A stretch of 64,000 bases of DNA from Arthonia radiata (GCA_002989075.1 PSQN01000016.1:1965346-2029345), one strand, 5' to 3'. Positions 11,799 through 22,948 are shown, counted from the stretch's first letter. Notes: generated by a model not told the origin, from the letters alone. Made by a program: numbers and translations.

Positions 11799-12094
11799 CT
11801 ACCAAGATGACCGTGCGTACGGGTCTGTGGACTCTGTCCTCCGGTCCCTTTCTTTCTGTTCTCGATCGCTGCGTTGTTTGGTGGTCTCAAACATTCCCCC
11901 GCCAGCAAGCGGATTTCCGTATTTGTCGTGCGTTGGTGTAGTCGATAATATGCTTCCGCGTTTGCTAGAGCTCTTCGAAGCTGAGAGGCAAGCGTGAGTT
12001 TAAATAGATTGTGAAGACGTGGGGAAAGAGGCTGGAGATACATACGTGAGTTGGACTTTTTGCTGAAGAAGCCGAAGCCGTCACTCAGTGGCAT
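11799..12094 (-). CDS. Small hypothetical protein, PTHD-GNPLA family, copy 2
   Basis: Two exons, 12094-12046 and 11980-11799 (76 aa), with a 65 nt intron (GTATGT donor, CTCAG acceptor). The N-terminus is short and glycine/phenylalanine-containing (GFGFFSKK). After the splice the protein is serine rich, then carries PTHDKYGNPLAGGGMF and an Arg/Glu-rich tail ending in Ser-Ser-Trp. It is a diverged duplicate of the gene at 10359-10670 in the same orientation 1.1 kb away, with identical intron position and phase. No signal peptide or membrane helix is visible. Function is unknown; likely cytosolic or nuclear. Confidence 0.7.
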
Positions 12095-12751
12095 CTTTGA
12101 AGGCTAACTCAAGAGAGTGAGTAGTGTATGTTGACGGCTGTATTGACTTACGGCATGATTTTTCGAGAAGTACAGGCATGGGCATCTGGAAATGCCAGCT
12201 CTTTATGAGACCCATTCTGTCCATAGTGAACAGGTGGAGATCTATCTCGCTTCAGTGACTGACTATCCCGAATAGGCGCGATTTCCAGTGGTCTTTGAGA
12301 CATGTTTCAGGTCAAGCTTCGCCTTGATTGCTTCATTCGGTAAGCATGTCAGCATACTCCAAATGCGGTCAATGGGCAGAGCACCTATAGACTTATTCAC
12401 CAAACCCGGGAAAGAGGCTCACGAAGGTGCGAAATGCTTTTGATCACCTAGAAAGACCGTGTGAGCAATCTTCCGATCAAGCGTTTATGAGTGTTGTTAC
12501 GCACAAGCTAGAGACGCCCTCAAGAAGAACGCCGCTGAACAACAAACGCTCATCAACGTGAAGACATAATATTACAATATCATCGCTCAGAGAGCTACAT
12601 AAAACAGCAGGCGCCACGAATCGCCATCATGCACAGCTTTTTATGAACATGCATCACTCCAAGCAACGGCTGCGTCTCTGCGCCAGTAGACCGACTGTGA
12701 CGCTCACAGCCGAGCTCCACCGTCACGGTACTCGTCGTCGAACCAGATCCC
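12095..12751. other. Intergenic, about 0.66 kb
   Basis: I see nothing recognisable; it probably contains the promoter of the PTHD-family copy 2 gene and the 3' end of the cysteine-rich gene transcript. Confidence 0.4.
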
Positions 12752-12925
12752 TCATTTCTTCGGAGACGCAGGCGGCGAGGCTTTCTTCTTCGCCTCCTCG
12801 CACTTCGAGCATTCAACGGTGGTCATATTGATATCCTCGCACTTGCCCTCAGCATATGTTGGACAATTCTTCGTAAATGTGATGTCGTGGCATCCCGGGT
12901 TCGGGCAGTATGTTGCTTCGCACAT
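12752..12925 (-). CDS. 57-residue cysteine-rich hypothetical protein
   Basis: A single short frame of 57 aa with seven cysteines in the first 42 residues (C2, C7, C12, C21, C29, C39, C42) followed by a Lys/Ala/Pro tail. The start is the first ATG in frame. There is no signal peptide, so the cysteines are more likely metal ligands than disulfides. The pattern CPNPGCH then NCP, KCE and CSKCE suggests a small zinc or metal-binding fold, but I do not recognise a named family. A TATA-like box sits about 200 bp upstream on the same strand at 13131-13140, leaving room for a long or intron-containing leader (a possible GGTCAG donor lies near 13010). Confidence 0.6.
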   Translation of the reverse strand: MCEATYCPNPGCHDITFTKNCPTYAEGKCEDINMTTVECSKCEEAKKKASPPASPKK

Positions 12926-13393
12926 TGCAGGGGTTTGCTGGATCGTCTTTGGATGATTAGAAGAGGAGTGGTATTGTGATAGGATATGTTGCTGACCTTT
13001 GTGTTAGACTCCGGTCAGTTGTTGAGCGGATTGTGCAGTGTGACGCTTTTGGAAAGTTCTTGGGAAGCTAAGGACTTTGTTGGTGGAGGAACAATGTAGT
13101 AACGTGTAAGAGTCAAGGGGCAGAGGGGAACTTATATAGGCAGCGATCGTGTTTGCAGGTGTCGTTTGGTGGTAAGTGGCCGCTTGGTGCTGGAAAATTC
13201 TACGAGGCAAAAATAAGACGCGTTTGCAATAGGTGGCGGATTCGATACGGTCATCTACTGGCTTGGAATGGAGATAGAAGAAGACGCGACTAAACGTAGG
13301 GCTCGGCGGATGGACTAGCAATGTCTAATGTACAAAATTTGTATGGATACATGCCTCGTTTCGAGCGAAGCAGTTCGACTCGAAACGTCACCA
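12926..13393. other. Intergenic; leader and promoter of the cysteine-rich gene
   Basis: About 470 bp with a TATATAAG core at 13131-13140 (minus-strand reading) and a pyrimidine-rich stretch typical of fungal 5' leaders. No gene is seen. Confidence 0.4.
13131..13140 (-). promoter_or_regulatory. TATA box candidate for the cysteine-rich gene
   Basis: TATATAAG on the minus strand followed by C-rich leader sequence, about 205 bp upstream of the ATG at 12925. Confidence 0.4.
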
Positions 13394-13894
13394 TCAATCA
13401 CCACCCATAGCGCCCCTCACACCCTCCTCACGCACCCGCGTCGCAATCCACGTCATCGCCGCCGCTTTTTCTCGCACATGTATGATCTCAGCGAGCGCCT
13501 CGACATGCACCCCAAGCCAGATACATCCACTACAGGACTCTCGAAGCTCCTTCGCCATCTCCTTACACATCTTCTTCACGCTCACGGTGAGGTCCGCCTT
13601 CCTACTGATTGTATCATCCACAGTCGTATGCCCATACTTGTAGCACCCTTCATGTTGGTCGGCGATCCAACCTGGCAGCCCTGGCGTGGGTTCGAGCCCG
13701 TTGAGGATGGCTAGAGTCTCTCTGCGCGCTTGGCGGATAATGCCTTCGGTGTAGTTGATGAGCGGGCGGCGTTCGCATCCATCGTTCTCGTCGAGCGTTG
13801 TAAGGAGAGCATTGAAATAGGTAGTGATTTCGAGGAACAGCTTGGCTTTGGTAGGGTCGGCGACGAGTTTGGGAGTCGGTGTAGATGGCTCCAT
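13394..13894 (-). CDS. Hypothetical helical protein
   Basis: Single-exon frame of 166 aa. The first ATG in frame is at 13894; the open frame extends six codons further but starts with GTG. Composition suggests an alpha-helical soluble protein with a central stretch rich in Thr/Asp and a C-terminal amphipathic region. No signal peptide, membrane helix or known motif is seen. It shares layout and faint similarity with its neighbour at 14204-14650: FLEITTYF against YIEISDYL near the N-terminus, and KKMCKEMAKEL against EKMVAMMANEL near the C-terminus. The two are probably old tandem duplicates. I cannot name a family. Confidence 0.5.
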   Translation of the reverse strand: MEPSTPTPKLVADPTKAKLFLEITTYFNALLTTLDENDGCERRPLINYTEGIIRQARRETLAILNGLEPTPGLPGWIADQHEGCYKYGHTTVDDTISRKADLTVSVKKMCKEMAKELRESCSGCIWLGVHVEALAEIIHVREKAAAMTWIATRVREEGVRGAMGGD

Positions 13895-14203
13895 GGTTTG
13901 GGTGTGATTCACTAGATAAGTAAAGTTTGGGAATTAACTCGTTTTGGAGAAGCTGCGATTGAGATGCGAGATGAGCCAGTAGGGAGCATGTGATCACCTT
14001 TGTAATCTAGGGTTGGATATGTAGAGGTGAATCATCAGGCAAGTTTCAAGGGGTAGGGCCAAATTAGGCAACAAACCTGAGGTGCGAGGCAAGGTTGAAG
14101 CCAGTACGATGTCTGCGCTCCGATACAAAGTCAACTTTAAAGCCATTTGTCTCGGTGGTCTCGCGTCTTCACAGTAGTTGTCCTGAACGATGGACAATTT
14201 ATT

Positions 14204-14650
14204 TCAAGCCCGTCTTCTATGATCCGTATTCCACAGCGCCAGCTGCGCCAAAAACAGCACCTTAGCCACCCTCTGCATCGCCCGCCCGTATTCCTCCGTC
14301 ATAACGAGCGTCGTGAACTTATCGATCTCCCTCAACATCTCATGACCCAACTCATTCGCCATCATCGCAACCATCTTTTCCTCCTCCGATGTAGTTCGTC
14401 TGTTGACGAACCGTGCCGCTGCGATTTTTAGCTCTTGCTCCGCCCACTGCTGTGCTTCACATGCATCAATGGCATCGATATGCAGAGGCGCCGGGGCACT
14501 CCAATACAGGTACTGACTAATATCGCTGGCGTGGGTTTGCCAAAGTGATGTTTCGAGGGTTGTTCTTTGTGGGCGCATGCAGGCGATGAGGTAGTCGCTG
14601 ATTTCTATGTATAGATTGAGCTGATCCTCTTGGCTCATGGCCTTTTCCAT
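14204..14650 (-). CDS. Hypothetical helical protein, probable paralogue of its neighbour
   Basis: Single-exon frame of 148 aa (ATG at 14650; an internal ATG four codons on is an alternative). It is predicted mostly helical, with Ala/Glu-rich segments, two tryptophan-containing central stretches and no signal peptide or membrane segment. Weak similarity in order and spacing to the protein at 13394-13894 suggests tandem duplication. The 309 bp between the two reading frames leaves just enough for a promoter. Function is unknown. Confidence 0.5.
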   Translation of the reverse strand: MEKAMSQEDQLNLYIEISDYLIACMRPQRTTLETSLWQTHASDISQYLYWSAPAPLHIDAIDACEAQQWAEQELKIAAARFVNRRTTSEEEKMVAMMANELGHEMLREIDKFTTLVMTEEYGRAMQRVAKVLFLAQLALWNTDHRRRA

Positions 14651-15603
14651 GAATGCCGTAACCCTGTATGCTTTTAAGAATGGTGCGTTGCACGAATGAA
14701 TTAGCCGGAGCGAACGATTAGTGGTACGAAGATGGTAGAGTGGCTAGGTCAAACAGCGCCGACGATCTAAGCATGGCGCAAGAAAGGACATTATGCTGAA
14801 CAACGCCAGCAGTGACGACTGCGCGTGTCGGTGGGGAGGCAGGTGCATTTGATGGTCGTCGCCTCGAGATGAAGCATGTACCACATACAGCGCGTGCTTC
14901 ATATCTCGAGAAGTTGCGAAGCAGACGAGAGATGATATCGAACTCCGCGTTCTTCCTTGAAAGCTCAGAATGCCAATGCCAGTGGGAAAGATCCTGCGAT
15001 CCGTCGACATGCAACACAGTGTTGAAGTGATGTTGGTGAAGTCGGCCTCACAAAACTTCGGCAATGTTGGCCTACTTTCTCAGGCACGAAATGGCAATTT
15101 CCCCTGCAAGTCAGACACCAATCCAGATCTCAGAAAGATACAAAGAACTTCATCGGAGAGTGGACTGCGGAGAAGAAATGAAGAGACTGAATCGGAGTAT
15201 GCCTGTAAATGGAGTACAAACGATCATACGGCCTTGAATTCGCATCCCTGGTGTATGGAAATCCATCCGCGTGATCCGCTGGGAGGCTCGAAGACTCTGT
15301 GAGCCTCGCAACGCCGATCCGCTTCATGTTGGGACTTGCAGCAGCAACAGACAGAATAGCACTTCCCCACCAATCAGCGTATGCGCGTTTGTGCAGGCTC
15401 TACTTTCTGCCTCGCTCAGGCTGGTTCTTCCCGAGTATGCAGTACCTGAATCATGGTGCAGGCCACTGCCGCCCTTATTCGATTTTACCCCAACCCTCTG
15501 TTCCTATACACTCATGTCCAAGTAGGTGGCAAGATATATCATTTGCAACGAACACCTTGAGCACCGCGGCTCTCTCCAAGTAGCTTGATCCACGGTTGGC
15601 GAA
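14651..15603. other. Intergenic, about 0.95 kb
   Basis: Divergent spacer between the helical hypothetical gene and the membrane-protein gene. I see nothing else in it. Confidence 0.4.
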
Positions 15604-16612
15604 ATGCCAGCAGCCGTGCAGATCACCCCCGGTCCTGCACGGTTGCTCGGTAGACAGAACGGTGGTGGACTTCTTGGGCCTCTAACAACGACCTTCACTC
15701 GACCTGCAGACTGCACGAAAAATGTCCGCAATCTGATACCGTACGAATGCAGCGACAACGGAAGCCCCGCCTTGATCCTTTCTTGCCTGCCCTCTTTCCG
15801 TCCTGAGGCTCCGCAAGTTCCAGCAGCATACTATTCACCGGGCTTCATATGCCCGCAAGGAATGATCACAGCTTGTCTCGGCGGAGCGGCAGCTAATTCC
15901 TTCCCTGACACTGGCGCAAGTATATCGGGATTCAACGCATCTTACTCGTTTCCCTTCGCCGTTGGCTCTGAGCAATCGATCGCTGGCTGTTGTCCTTCGT
16001 AGGTTTCTATGTACGATACTGCGAGATCGCCAGCTGTTTGGCTAACAGGGATTCTCGTCAAGGGGCTTCACTTGCAATAACAACGACGCGAACTGCGCTA
16101 GCTCGGTCTCTCGTTCTCAAACACTGACCGTCGGAACTTGCTCTGGGTCGTCTAGGTCTGAGATCATCTCGACAGTCTCTGCCGGAGCATCGGGCAGCGT
16201 CCATGCGAACAGGATCCACCTTGTGTGGCAGGCCCGTGATTTATCTCCCACATCGAATGAGACGACGTCGACATTAAGCTCCTCCGATCCAACATCAACT
16301 CACGCCGACAGCGGTACGCCTGCTGGACCAATCGCTGGCGGGGTCGTAGGTGGTGTCTTTGCGCTACTGCTCCTCGTGCTACTTCCTTACTTTTTACTCC
16401 GAGCCCGGCGAAAGAAGAAAGTAGGCGTTTCTGGCCCCGAACTACCTGAACTACCTCACGACGAAAAGCCGAGATACGAAAAGGACGACCAAGGCGAGCG
16501 GTTTGAACTACCCACGAACGATCCAACGCCCGAAATGCACGGGGATGAGCCTCTTGAGCAGGCGGCAGCGGAGCAAGCAGAACCTGGTCACAGAGACTCG
16601 GCGAGATCTTGA
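15604..16612 (+). CDS. Single-pass membrane protein with cysteine-containing ectodomain and acidic tail
   Basis: Two exons, 15604-15998 and 16063-16612 (314 aa), with a 64 nt intron whose CTAAC branch site is close to the acceptor. The splice rebuilds CCPSGFTC, a motif common in fungal surface proteins of this layout. The order is a Gly/Pro N-terminus without an obvious signal peptide, a cysteine-containing ectodomain (about 35-190) with several Asn-x-Ser/Thr sites, and a Ser/Thr-rich stalk. Then come a glycine-initiated membrane helix (GGVVGGVFALLLLVLLPYFL), an Arg/Lys stop-transfer cluster and a long Glu/Pro-rich cytoplasmic tail. The architecture resembles fungal wall-sensor-like proteins, but function is unproven. 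Two minus-strand genes at 44.4 and 45.8 kb share the stalk-helix-acidic-tail layout. Confidence 0.75.
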
Positions 16613-18039
16613 GCCACCCAGCACCTCCCCGTGAGACCGACAACCATGTATCAAGACATTGCAACCTCCCTGTGTAGTCTAATCTCAAAGCTCGTCGGAC
16701 GCATTGGCCTACTTCAACGTCGTCTTGATGGCTTCGACGTCCTGGACAAGCATTGGCCGATTTATCATTAACGTGTCAATGCGGCTGCAGTCAACCTCCT
16801 TGGACAATTATGCAACGCCAACTCAACTCGTCTAACTCTAATGAAACGACCACGCATACACTCAGCCAACCAGACTTCTCATATTCACGATCAGAGACTT
16901 GACAGAGCTCTACGTTGAGCAACCTTCCAACGTCGAATTTTTGGGGCCATATCTAGCACTCTAAGCACCCTAAGCACTTCAACGTCAACCGCAAAGAGGC
17001 ACGTGACACCCATTTTACCACCGTCAAGGCGAATGAGGGTGACAAGAATGGCGAACCTCGCAATTCCACTTCTCGGAACGCACCAAGGGCCGCTCAAAGG
17101 TCTCGAGGGTCTGGTGACCGAGTCTGATTCTCGAGGAGCAATTAAAAGACGGGCCAAATGCCGCTGTCAGACTGGTCAGGAGTACAAATCGGACTGCGAC
17201 TGTTGTCTCGAGCATAGGTAGCAAGGATAGCAAAGAGCTCGGAACTGAAGGGAGACCAACGGTCAACGATCAAGCCTGAACCAGCTCGTTGGGAGGCAAG
17301 GAGATAAATAAAACACGAACGGTTCACGGACAAATGCAGGAGGCTCAAGTTGGAGTGAGAACGTCGTGCTCTGCTGAAGGAGGCTGTACACAGTGTTTAG
17401 CCTTGAGCGTCCAGTTCCGGTCGTTACCGTACATACTCGCGGAACAGGGTGAACGTCACGGTTCACAACCCTTCTCCGCCCGAACCAGCTTGACAAGGTT
17501 TGCATAGTGTGCCTGCACGTATATTCTTCAGCGCTGACGGTATGCTCCTGATATTGATGGCGTATCGCTATGAAAACTCGCCCCTCAATGCACCATGCAG
17601 CTCCCACTACGAGATCACAAGGAGTCGCCGTTTCTCGTTGACTGCTGGCTATTGGCTATTGGCTGCTGCTGCTTGCTGCAGCTGCACCTGGTTTGCAGCC
17701 ACTCGCCAATAAGATTACGAGCTTCGCATGCAGCATTTTGTCTTTGCTCGCTTATCTCAGCCCTCTGTCGGTGAATGAGACGCGGCCACGGCCTATCGCC
17801 TCCCTACTACTACCTCATCAGTCCTGGTGCCGTTCTATCCACTCTTTACTATGGATTTATGTCCTTCCTGTCCGCTCTTTACTACGAGTGTATCTCCATC
17901 ATATCGCTCTTGCGCCGGCCGCCCGATTGCAGCTCACAAACAGGCCATGGCTTCTCAAGGTGGGGTGTAAGGCAAGGCTGTACTACCAAGCATTCATCAA
18001 CGCTTATCCACTATTTCACATCTCCAGTCGCCAGCCTGA
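16613..18039. other. Intergenic, about 1.4 kb
   Basis: No credible gene. Two ATTGG (CCAAT-box complement) copies lie close together near 17650-17665, about 380 bp upstream of the NLR start, in a GCT/GCA-rich stretch. Confidence 0.4.
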
Positions 18040-21000
18040 ATGCCTTCGCCATTCAGAAGGCTGTTTAGTTCGGCGTCACGGCGATCGTCCGCGTCTGCAC
18101 ATATCGAACCGATAATTCCACCGGATAGCCGGGACCGCGGCCCGAGTAGCGCAGACGCCGCGTCCTCGACAAACCTTGGGTCGCAGATCAACGAAAGAGA
18201 TGGGAACTATGGCATTAAGATACTGCACGATGCGGGAGCCAAGGCGGCAGTGGATATCGTGTTCGTGCACGGCTTGACGGGTGACGCCTACAATACCTGG
18301 CTTGACGAGAGGAGTGGAGTTCATTGGCCCAGCCAGCTTCTGAAAGAGGACATCGCCGACTCACGCATCTTGAGCTTTGAATACGACGCCGACGTTGTCA
18401 AGTTCTGGAACCCAGCATCTAGCAGCCGGCTAAGCAATCATGCCGAAAGCCTTGTTGGAGATCTCGTGCGCAGGCGCGAGCGGACACGCACCGAGGATAG
18501 GAAGATCGTCTTCGTTGCTCATAGCCTGGGAGGTCTTGTAACGGAGCAGGCTCTGGTCTACTCCAGGAACAATCTCGAAAAGCACCTTCTCCAGGTCGAG
18601 CGGAATACTTTGGGGATAGTCTTCCTCGGGACGCCCCATTGCGGGTCCGACTTAGCGGCATGGGGTGTTCTGGGAACGCGCATGGCGCAAATATTGGCGC
18701 GGCCGAATAAAGAGATCGTGGCGGTTCTCGATCGCGGATCGGAGATGCTGCGCGTGGTGCAAAATGGTTTCCACACTGTGCTCGGTCTAAGGAAGAAGGA
18801 AGGCCGTGACATTGCGATAACATGTTTCTTCGAAGAGCTCCCTGTAAAGAGGGTCGGGGAGGTACGCTCCACAATGACTGAACCTGCTCGCCTGGTCTTG
18901 CTAATCGACCTAGATCGTGCCATTTCACTCAGCAGAACTGAAGGGATACAGTTGCTATGGCATCCATGCAAATCACATGGTCCGCCAACCCTAAAGAGCT
19001 TATGCCAGCGTTGTACTGACACAAGTAGGCCATGACGAAGTTTGGTGACCGTAACGATCGTGGATACGATAAGATCCTGGGAGAACTGTTGCGTTGGGTA
19101 GAGGCGATGCAAAGCATACCTTTAGAACAGCCTCGAACCGAGGAGACGGCTTCGGCAGCAATTTTCCACGGTCCCATCAACGGGGGAAGCGTAGTTGGCG
19201 CCGTCCATGGTGGCTACACTTACAACCACAATGAGAGCTCAACCGGTAAGGCACGGCAGCCGAGCTCGTGATGCGTTGTCAGTAGATGTATAACTGTTAG
19301 ATGTCTAGGCACGGCGCCCTTGAAGCCGTCTACGATACCCCGTGAGCCTGGTAGTCTGTACATAGGGCGCGAAAAGATAGGCGAAGTACTCTCGCAAGCC
19401 TTCAAGCAAGGGCCGGCGTCTCAGCAAACGCAACAGAAGGTCTTTGTGTTGGATGGAATCGGTGGCACTGGTAAGAGTGAAGTGTGTCTCAAGTTTGCCG
19501 CAGACCACGCCGACGAGTAAGACAGAGCCCACTTTCCTGTAAGGCCGAGAGACTGACATACCAGGTTTTGGGGCAGGTTCTGGATCGATTGTAGCAGCCG
19601 AGGCGTCGCAGAAGACGCATTTCGACGTATAGGTACTCTATGCAATACTGGGCTTTCAAACCCCAAGGATGTGAAGCATTGGCTGTCGTCTAGAAGCGAG
19701 CGATGGCTCCTTGTTATCGACAACGCCGATGACCCCAAGATCGATTATCAAGACTACATGCCAGCGGGCAAGCAAGGGAACGTCATTATAACTACGCGAA
19801 ACCCCGGTTTTTGCGCCCAATTTCAGACCGTCGGCTGTGAGACGCTCGACCAGCTCGAGGAAGAGCTTGCGGTGCAGCTCCTGTTGCGTACAGCACTCGT
19901 GCCGGCTGACCAGCATGGAAGCAAGAAGGAAGCTGCGAGCGCGATTATTAGCACACTGGGGCGGCACACTCTGGCCATCGTCCAAGCCGGCGCGTACATT
20001 GCAAAGAAGTGTCCCTTTGATAACTTTCTGCCGCTGTACTTGCAGCAGCGCAGTAGTCTGCTGAATTTCCCGAAATATCAAGGCGGATCGCCTTACGAGA
20101 GCGTACACGCGACGTTCGAGGTCTCTGTCACTTGGCTGGAGTCGCAGGATTCCGTCGAAGCCAGGGACGCACTTCACCTTTTGCGAATGCTAGCCTTTAC
20201 CCACAACAGTGGCGACTTCGAGCTGATCTTCGCGAGAGCAGCGGAGTATGCACTTGATTGTCCAATGGGCCGCAATAATGAAGGATCTCCACTCATTTAC
20301 AGCCTGTCTGCTTTTCACGTCGAAAAGCTTCCAGAGTTTGCGCCCCGGGACGGTGCTGTTGGTCGTGTCCGTTGGCGAGATGCTGTGGATCAGCTGAAGT
20401 CATTCTCTCTAGTGAAAGCAGAGATGAGAGATGATGCCAATTTATTGAGTATGCATCCGTTGGTCCATGCGTGGGCCAAGGAGAGGCTGCAGACCGCTAC
20501 TCAAAGCGAGGCGTGGCTCAGTGTGGCATCGTTATTAGCAATGTCATGCTGCGATAACTTTCCGTTCGTGCCTTTCTTTAATATACTAGGAAGCCATGTT
20601 CGAGCGTGTCTCGGCCATCAGATAAGGACATACGTTAGTGGAGTGCCCGGGATGGAAGCCGCACAGATGCTGTTACAGCTGACGTCGGTGCAGTATTGGC
20701 TGTACGAATACGATCAAGCCGGGGCTTTAGATGTGATAGACGAGAAACTGGGTGAGAATGATAACGATAGTAAGCTGGAAGTTCATTATCTACAGGGACT
20801 TCAATTGGTGCGGAAGGGAGATATCGGAGCAGCAGTAACTAAATTACAGCATGTCGTTGCAGCAAGAGAGATCCTAGCAGAACACCACCCCATACGGCTT
20901 GCGTTGCAGCAAGAGCTCGCTAGAGCGTATCGGGCAGACGGGCGGATCGGCCAGGCAGTTGAGCTACTCGAGCATGTCGTCGCTATACGACAAAGAACAC

Positions 21001-21470
21001 TCAAAGAACACCTCGGGGATCGACTATTATCGCAGCAATCGCTCGCTATAGCGTATTGGGAAGACCGACAGGTCAGGAAGGCAGTAGGGCTACTCGAGTT
21101 TGTCGTCGCTATACAAAAAAAGACACTCGCAGAACACCACCCGGATCGACTAGCATCGCAGCATTCGCTCGCTATAGCGTATCAGGTAGATGGGCAGGTC
21201 AAAGAAGCAGTAGCGCTACTCGAGTATGTCGTCGCAGTACGAGAAAAGACACTCGCAGAAGACCACCCTAATCGACTAGCATCCCAGCACGCGCTCGCTC
21301 TAGCATATCTCGCAGACGGACAGGTCGGCAAGGCAGTACAGCTACTCGAGCATGTCGTCACTATACAAAAAAATACCCTCGCAGAACACCACCCGGATCG
21401 AATAGCATCGCAGCACGCGCTCGCTATGGTGCGTTCGGAAAGCTACCTTCAAGAAGCTCCAAAACATTGA
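18040..21470 (+). CDS. Fungal NLR/STAND protein: SesB-type lipase - NB-ARC - TPR
   Basis: Five exons, 18040-18861, 18914-18979, 19029-19245, 19309-19516 and 19565-21470 (1072 aa); introns are 48-63 nt. Residues about 70-340 are an alpha/beta-hydrolase of the SesB/DUF676 kind: VFVHGLTG, the nucleophile elbow AHSLGG, and a late histidine in GIHANHM rebuilt by exon 2. A Gly/Asn-rich junction follows. The NB-ARC domain has the P-loop GIGGTGKSE (about 418), LLVIDNADD (Walker B), VIITTRN (sensor) and SMHPLVHAWA (MHD-like, about 733). The C-terminus has at least five 42-residue TPR units. Family knowledge links such proteins to heterokaryon incompatibility and innate-immunity-like surveillance, with the lipase as effector and TPRs as ligand sensor. 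The gene appears intact, with no internal stop after splicing. Confidence 0.92.
20838..21440 (+). repeat. In-frame 126-nt tandem repeats encoding TPR units
   Basis: Units begin near 20838, 20964, 21090, 21216 and 21342, exactly 126 nt apart, each containing CTACTCGAG or a close variant. The later units are almost identical at DNA level, while the first is diverged. They encode 42-residue TPRs of the NLR sensor region. Confidence 0.9.
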
Positions 21471-22886
21471 GACCTGTAGAAAGTTTCGCAGGTCACTACC
21501 GTCTCCCTGAAAGACGCTGCACCACTCGTGCGCACTACGACTGCCCCATCCCAGTCTTTCGGTATGAGACTCCCATTCGCCATGGTCATAGTCCCGGAGA
21601 CTGCAGCATCTCACGAGAGTGTCTTTGGTTGTGGTCGTTTTGGGCGGAGGGAGGAGTTCCATAGTTTCAATCACCATGCGAATATGTATCGATGCAACGA
21701 AAGCTCCGAAAGAGAGTTCAGTTCAGTTCAGCAGTACGGGCAAAGCTAGACAAGATTGAGATGGGAACTGAGGAGCAAACCTGGGTTTGTGGTTCTGGAC
21801 GGGAATGATGCGCACTGATGGGAAGCTGCAGAACGTCGTCCGCAAGGGACACCGGCATGGGTCATGGCAACCAATTTTTTCTGCAGCACGAAGCGGTTCG
21901 TTCGCTGGCCTTGGTGAGTCAAGCCGTCTCAGTACGGTCATGTGTTCGATTGTGCGTCAAGCCAAGATTCATCGAAACGAGGACTTCGTATCTGTATAAT
22001 CGTGAAAGCTGGCAGCCAAGCCAATTCGACACCCATTATATTCATCAGATGCCTTAGCAAGCGGTAAAAGGTCTATACAGTTGGGCGAGACATGCCTGGC
22101 GTTATTTCTTAGCATGTAATCTTGCTTCGATTTATTTGCTTGCAATTGGAAGATAATTTTGTTCGCGTTTGCTACTTGCAAAGAACATGCTGATACTCAT
22201 GGCACCCAATCCATTTGCTTACATGATCGGCTGATCTCCAAATTCCAGACGTAGCGGATCGCAAGAAATGTGGTCTGCCTGGCTCGCGCGTCCTGAGGCC
22301 AGTCACCTCAAAAAGAGCTACAAGACAGCCGAGTGAAGATCGGAAGGTGGAGACTTTGTTTGTGATTGTATTCCTGCGCCCCCGCGCTGTCCCTTGCTAT
22401 TCCAGTGCGAAGACTGCTTATACCCAGTAATGTTCCGCCTGACGTGTCTTTCCGCGATAGACATTTGCTTCCAATCGCGTCATCTTTGGGAGGCAGAGGA
22501 AACATGAGAGCCATCGACAATGGGAGGGTCTCCAGACTCTGAGTATTTAGCCCCTCCCCGTGATCTTTTGCAAGGTCGTCGAGAACGCATAACCTACCAT
22601 GCAGGCATCAAAGCTTATGCTGAAGCAAGGCGTGTTATGATATGTTCACGCTCGCACCCGCGTCCCAATCAGGCAAATCCTGAGATGCCACTTTCATCGC
22701 ATCTCAACAGGGCGCCCTCGCGTTTGCGTGTGATATCAGCCAAGCCCTCAGGAACCCAGGCAGCCACGTCACGTGAGGGCTGCCGCCTTGGTTGTCAGAG
22801 CAACGTCACCGTGCACGGACCACCTGCGAAGATATATTACAGCGCGATTCTTCCTCCTCCTCTTCTTCTTTCTTTTTTCTCTCCAT
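21471..22886. other. Intergenic, about 1.4 kb, ending in U6 upstream sequence
   Basis: No protein gene is recognised. GATATATTA at 22831-22839 and a long pyrimidine run at 22850-22884 precede the U6 gene. Confidence 0.4.
22831..22839 (+). promoter_or_regulatory. TATA-like element upstream of U6
   Basis: GATATATTA about 50 bp before the likely U6 start. Pol III U6 TATA boxes are usually nearer (about 30 bp), so the assignment is tentative. Confidence 0.35.
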
Positions 22887-22948
22887 GTTGCTCCGGCTTC
22901 ATTTGGTCAATTTGAAACGATACAGAGAAGATTAGCATGGCCCCTGCA

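Noticed and set aside
16164-16688. 174-codon minus-strand frame opposite the membrane-protein gene
   Set aside because: Shadow of exon 2 of the plus-strand gene, whose domain order is clear.
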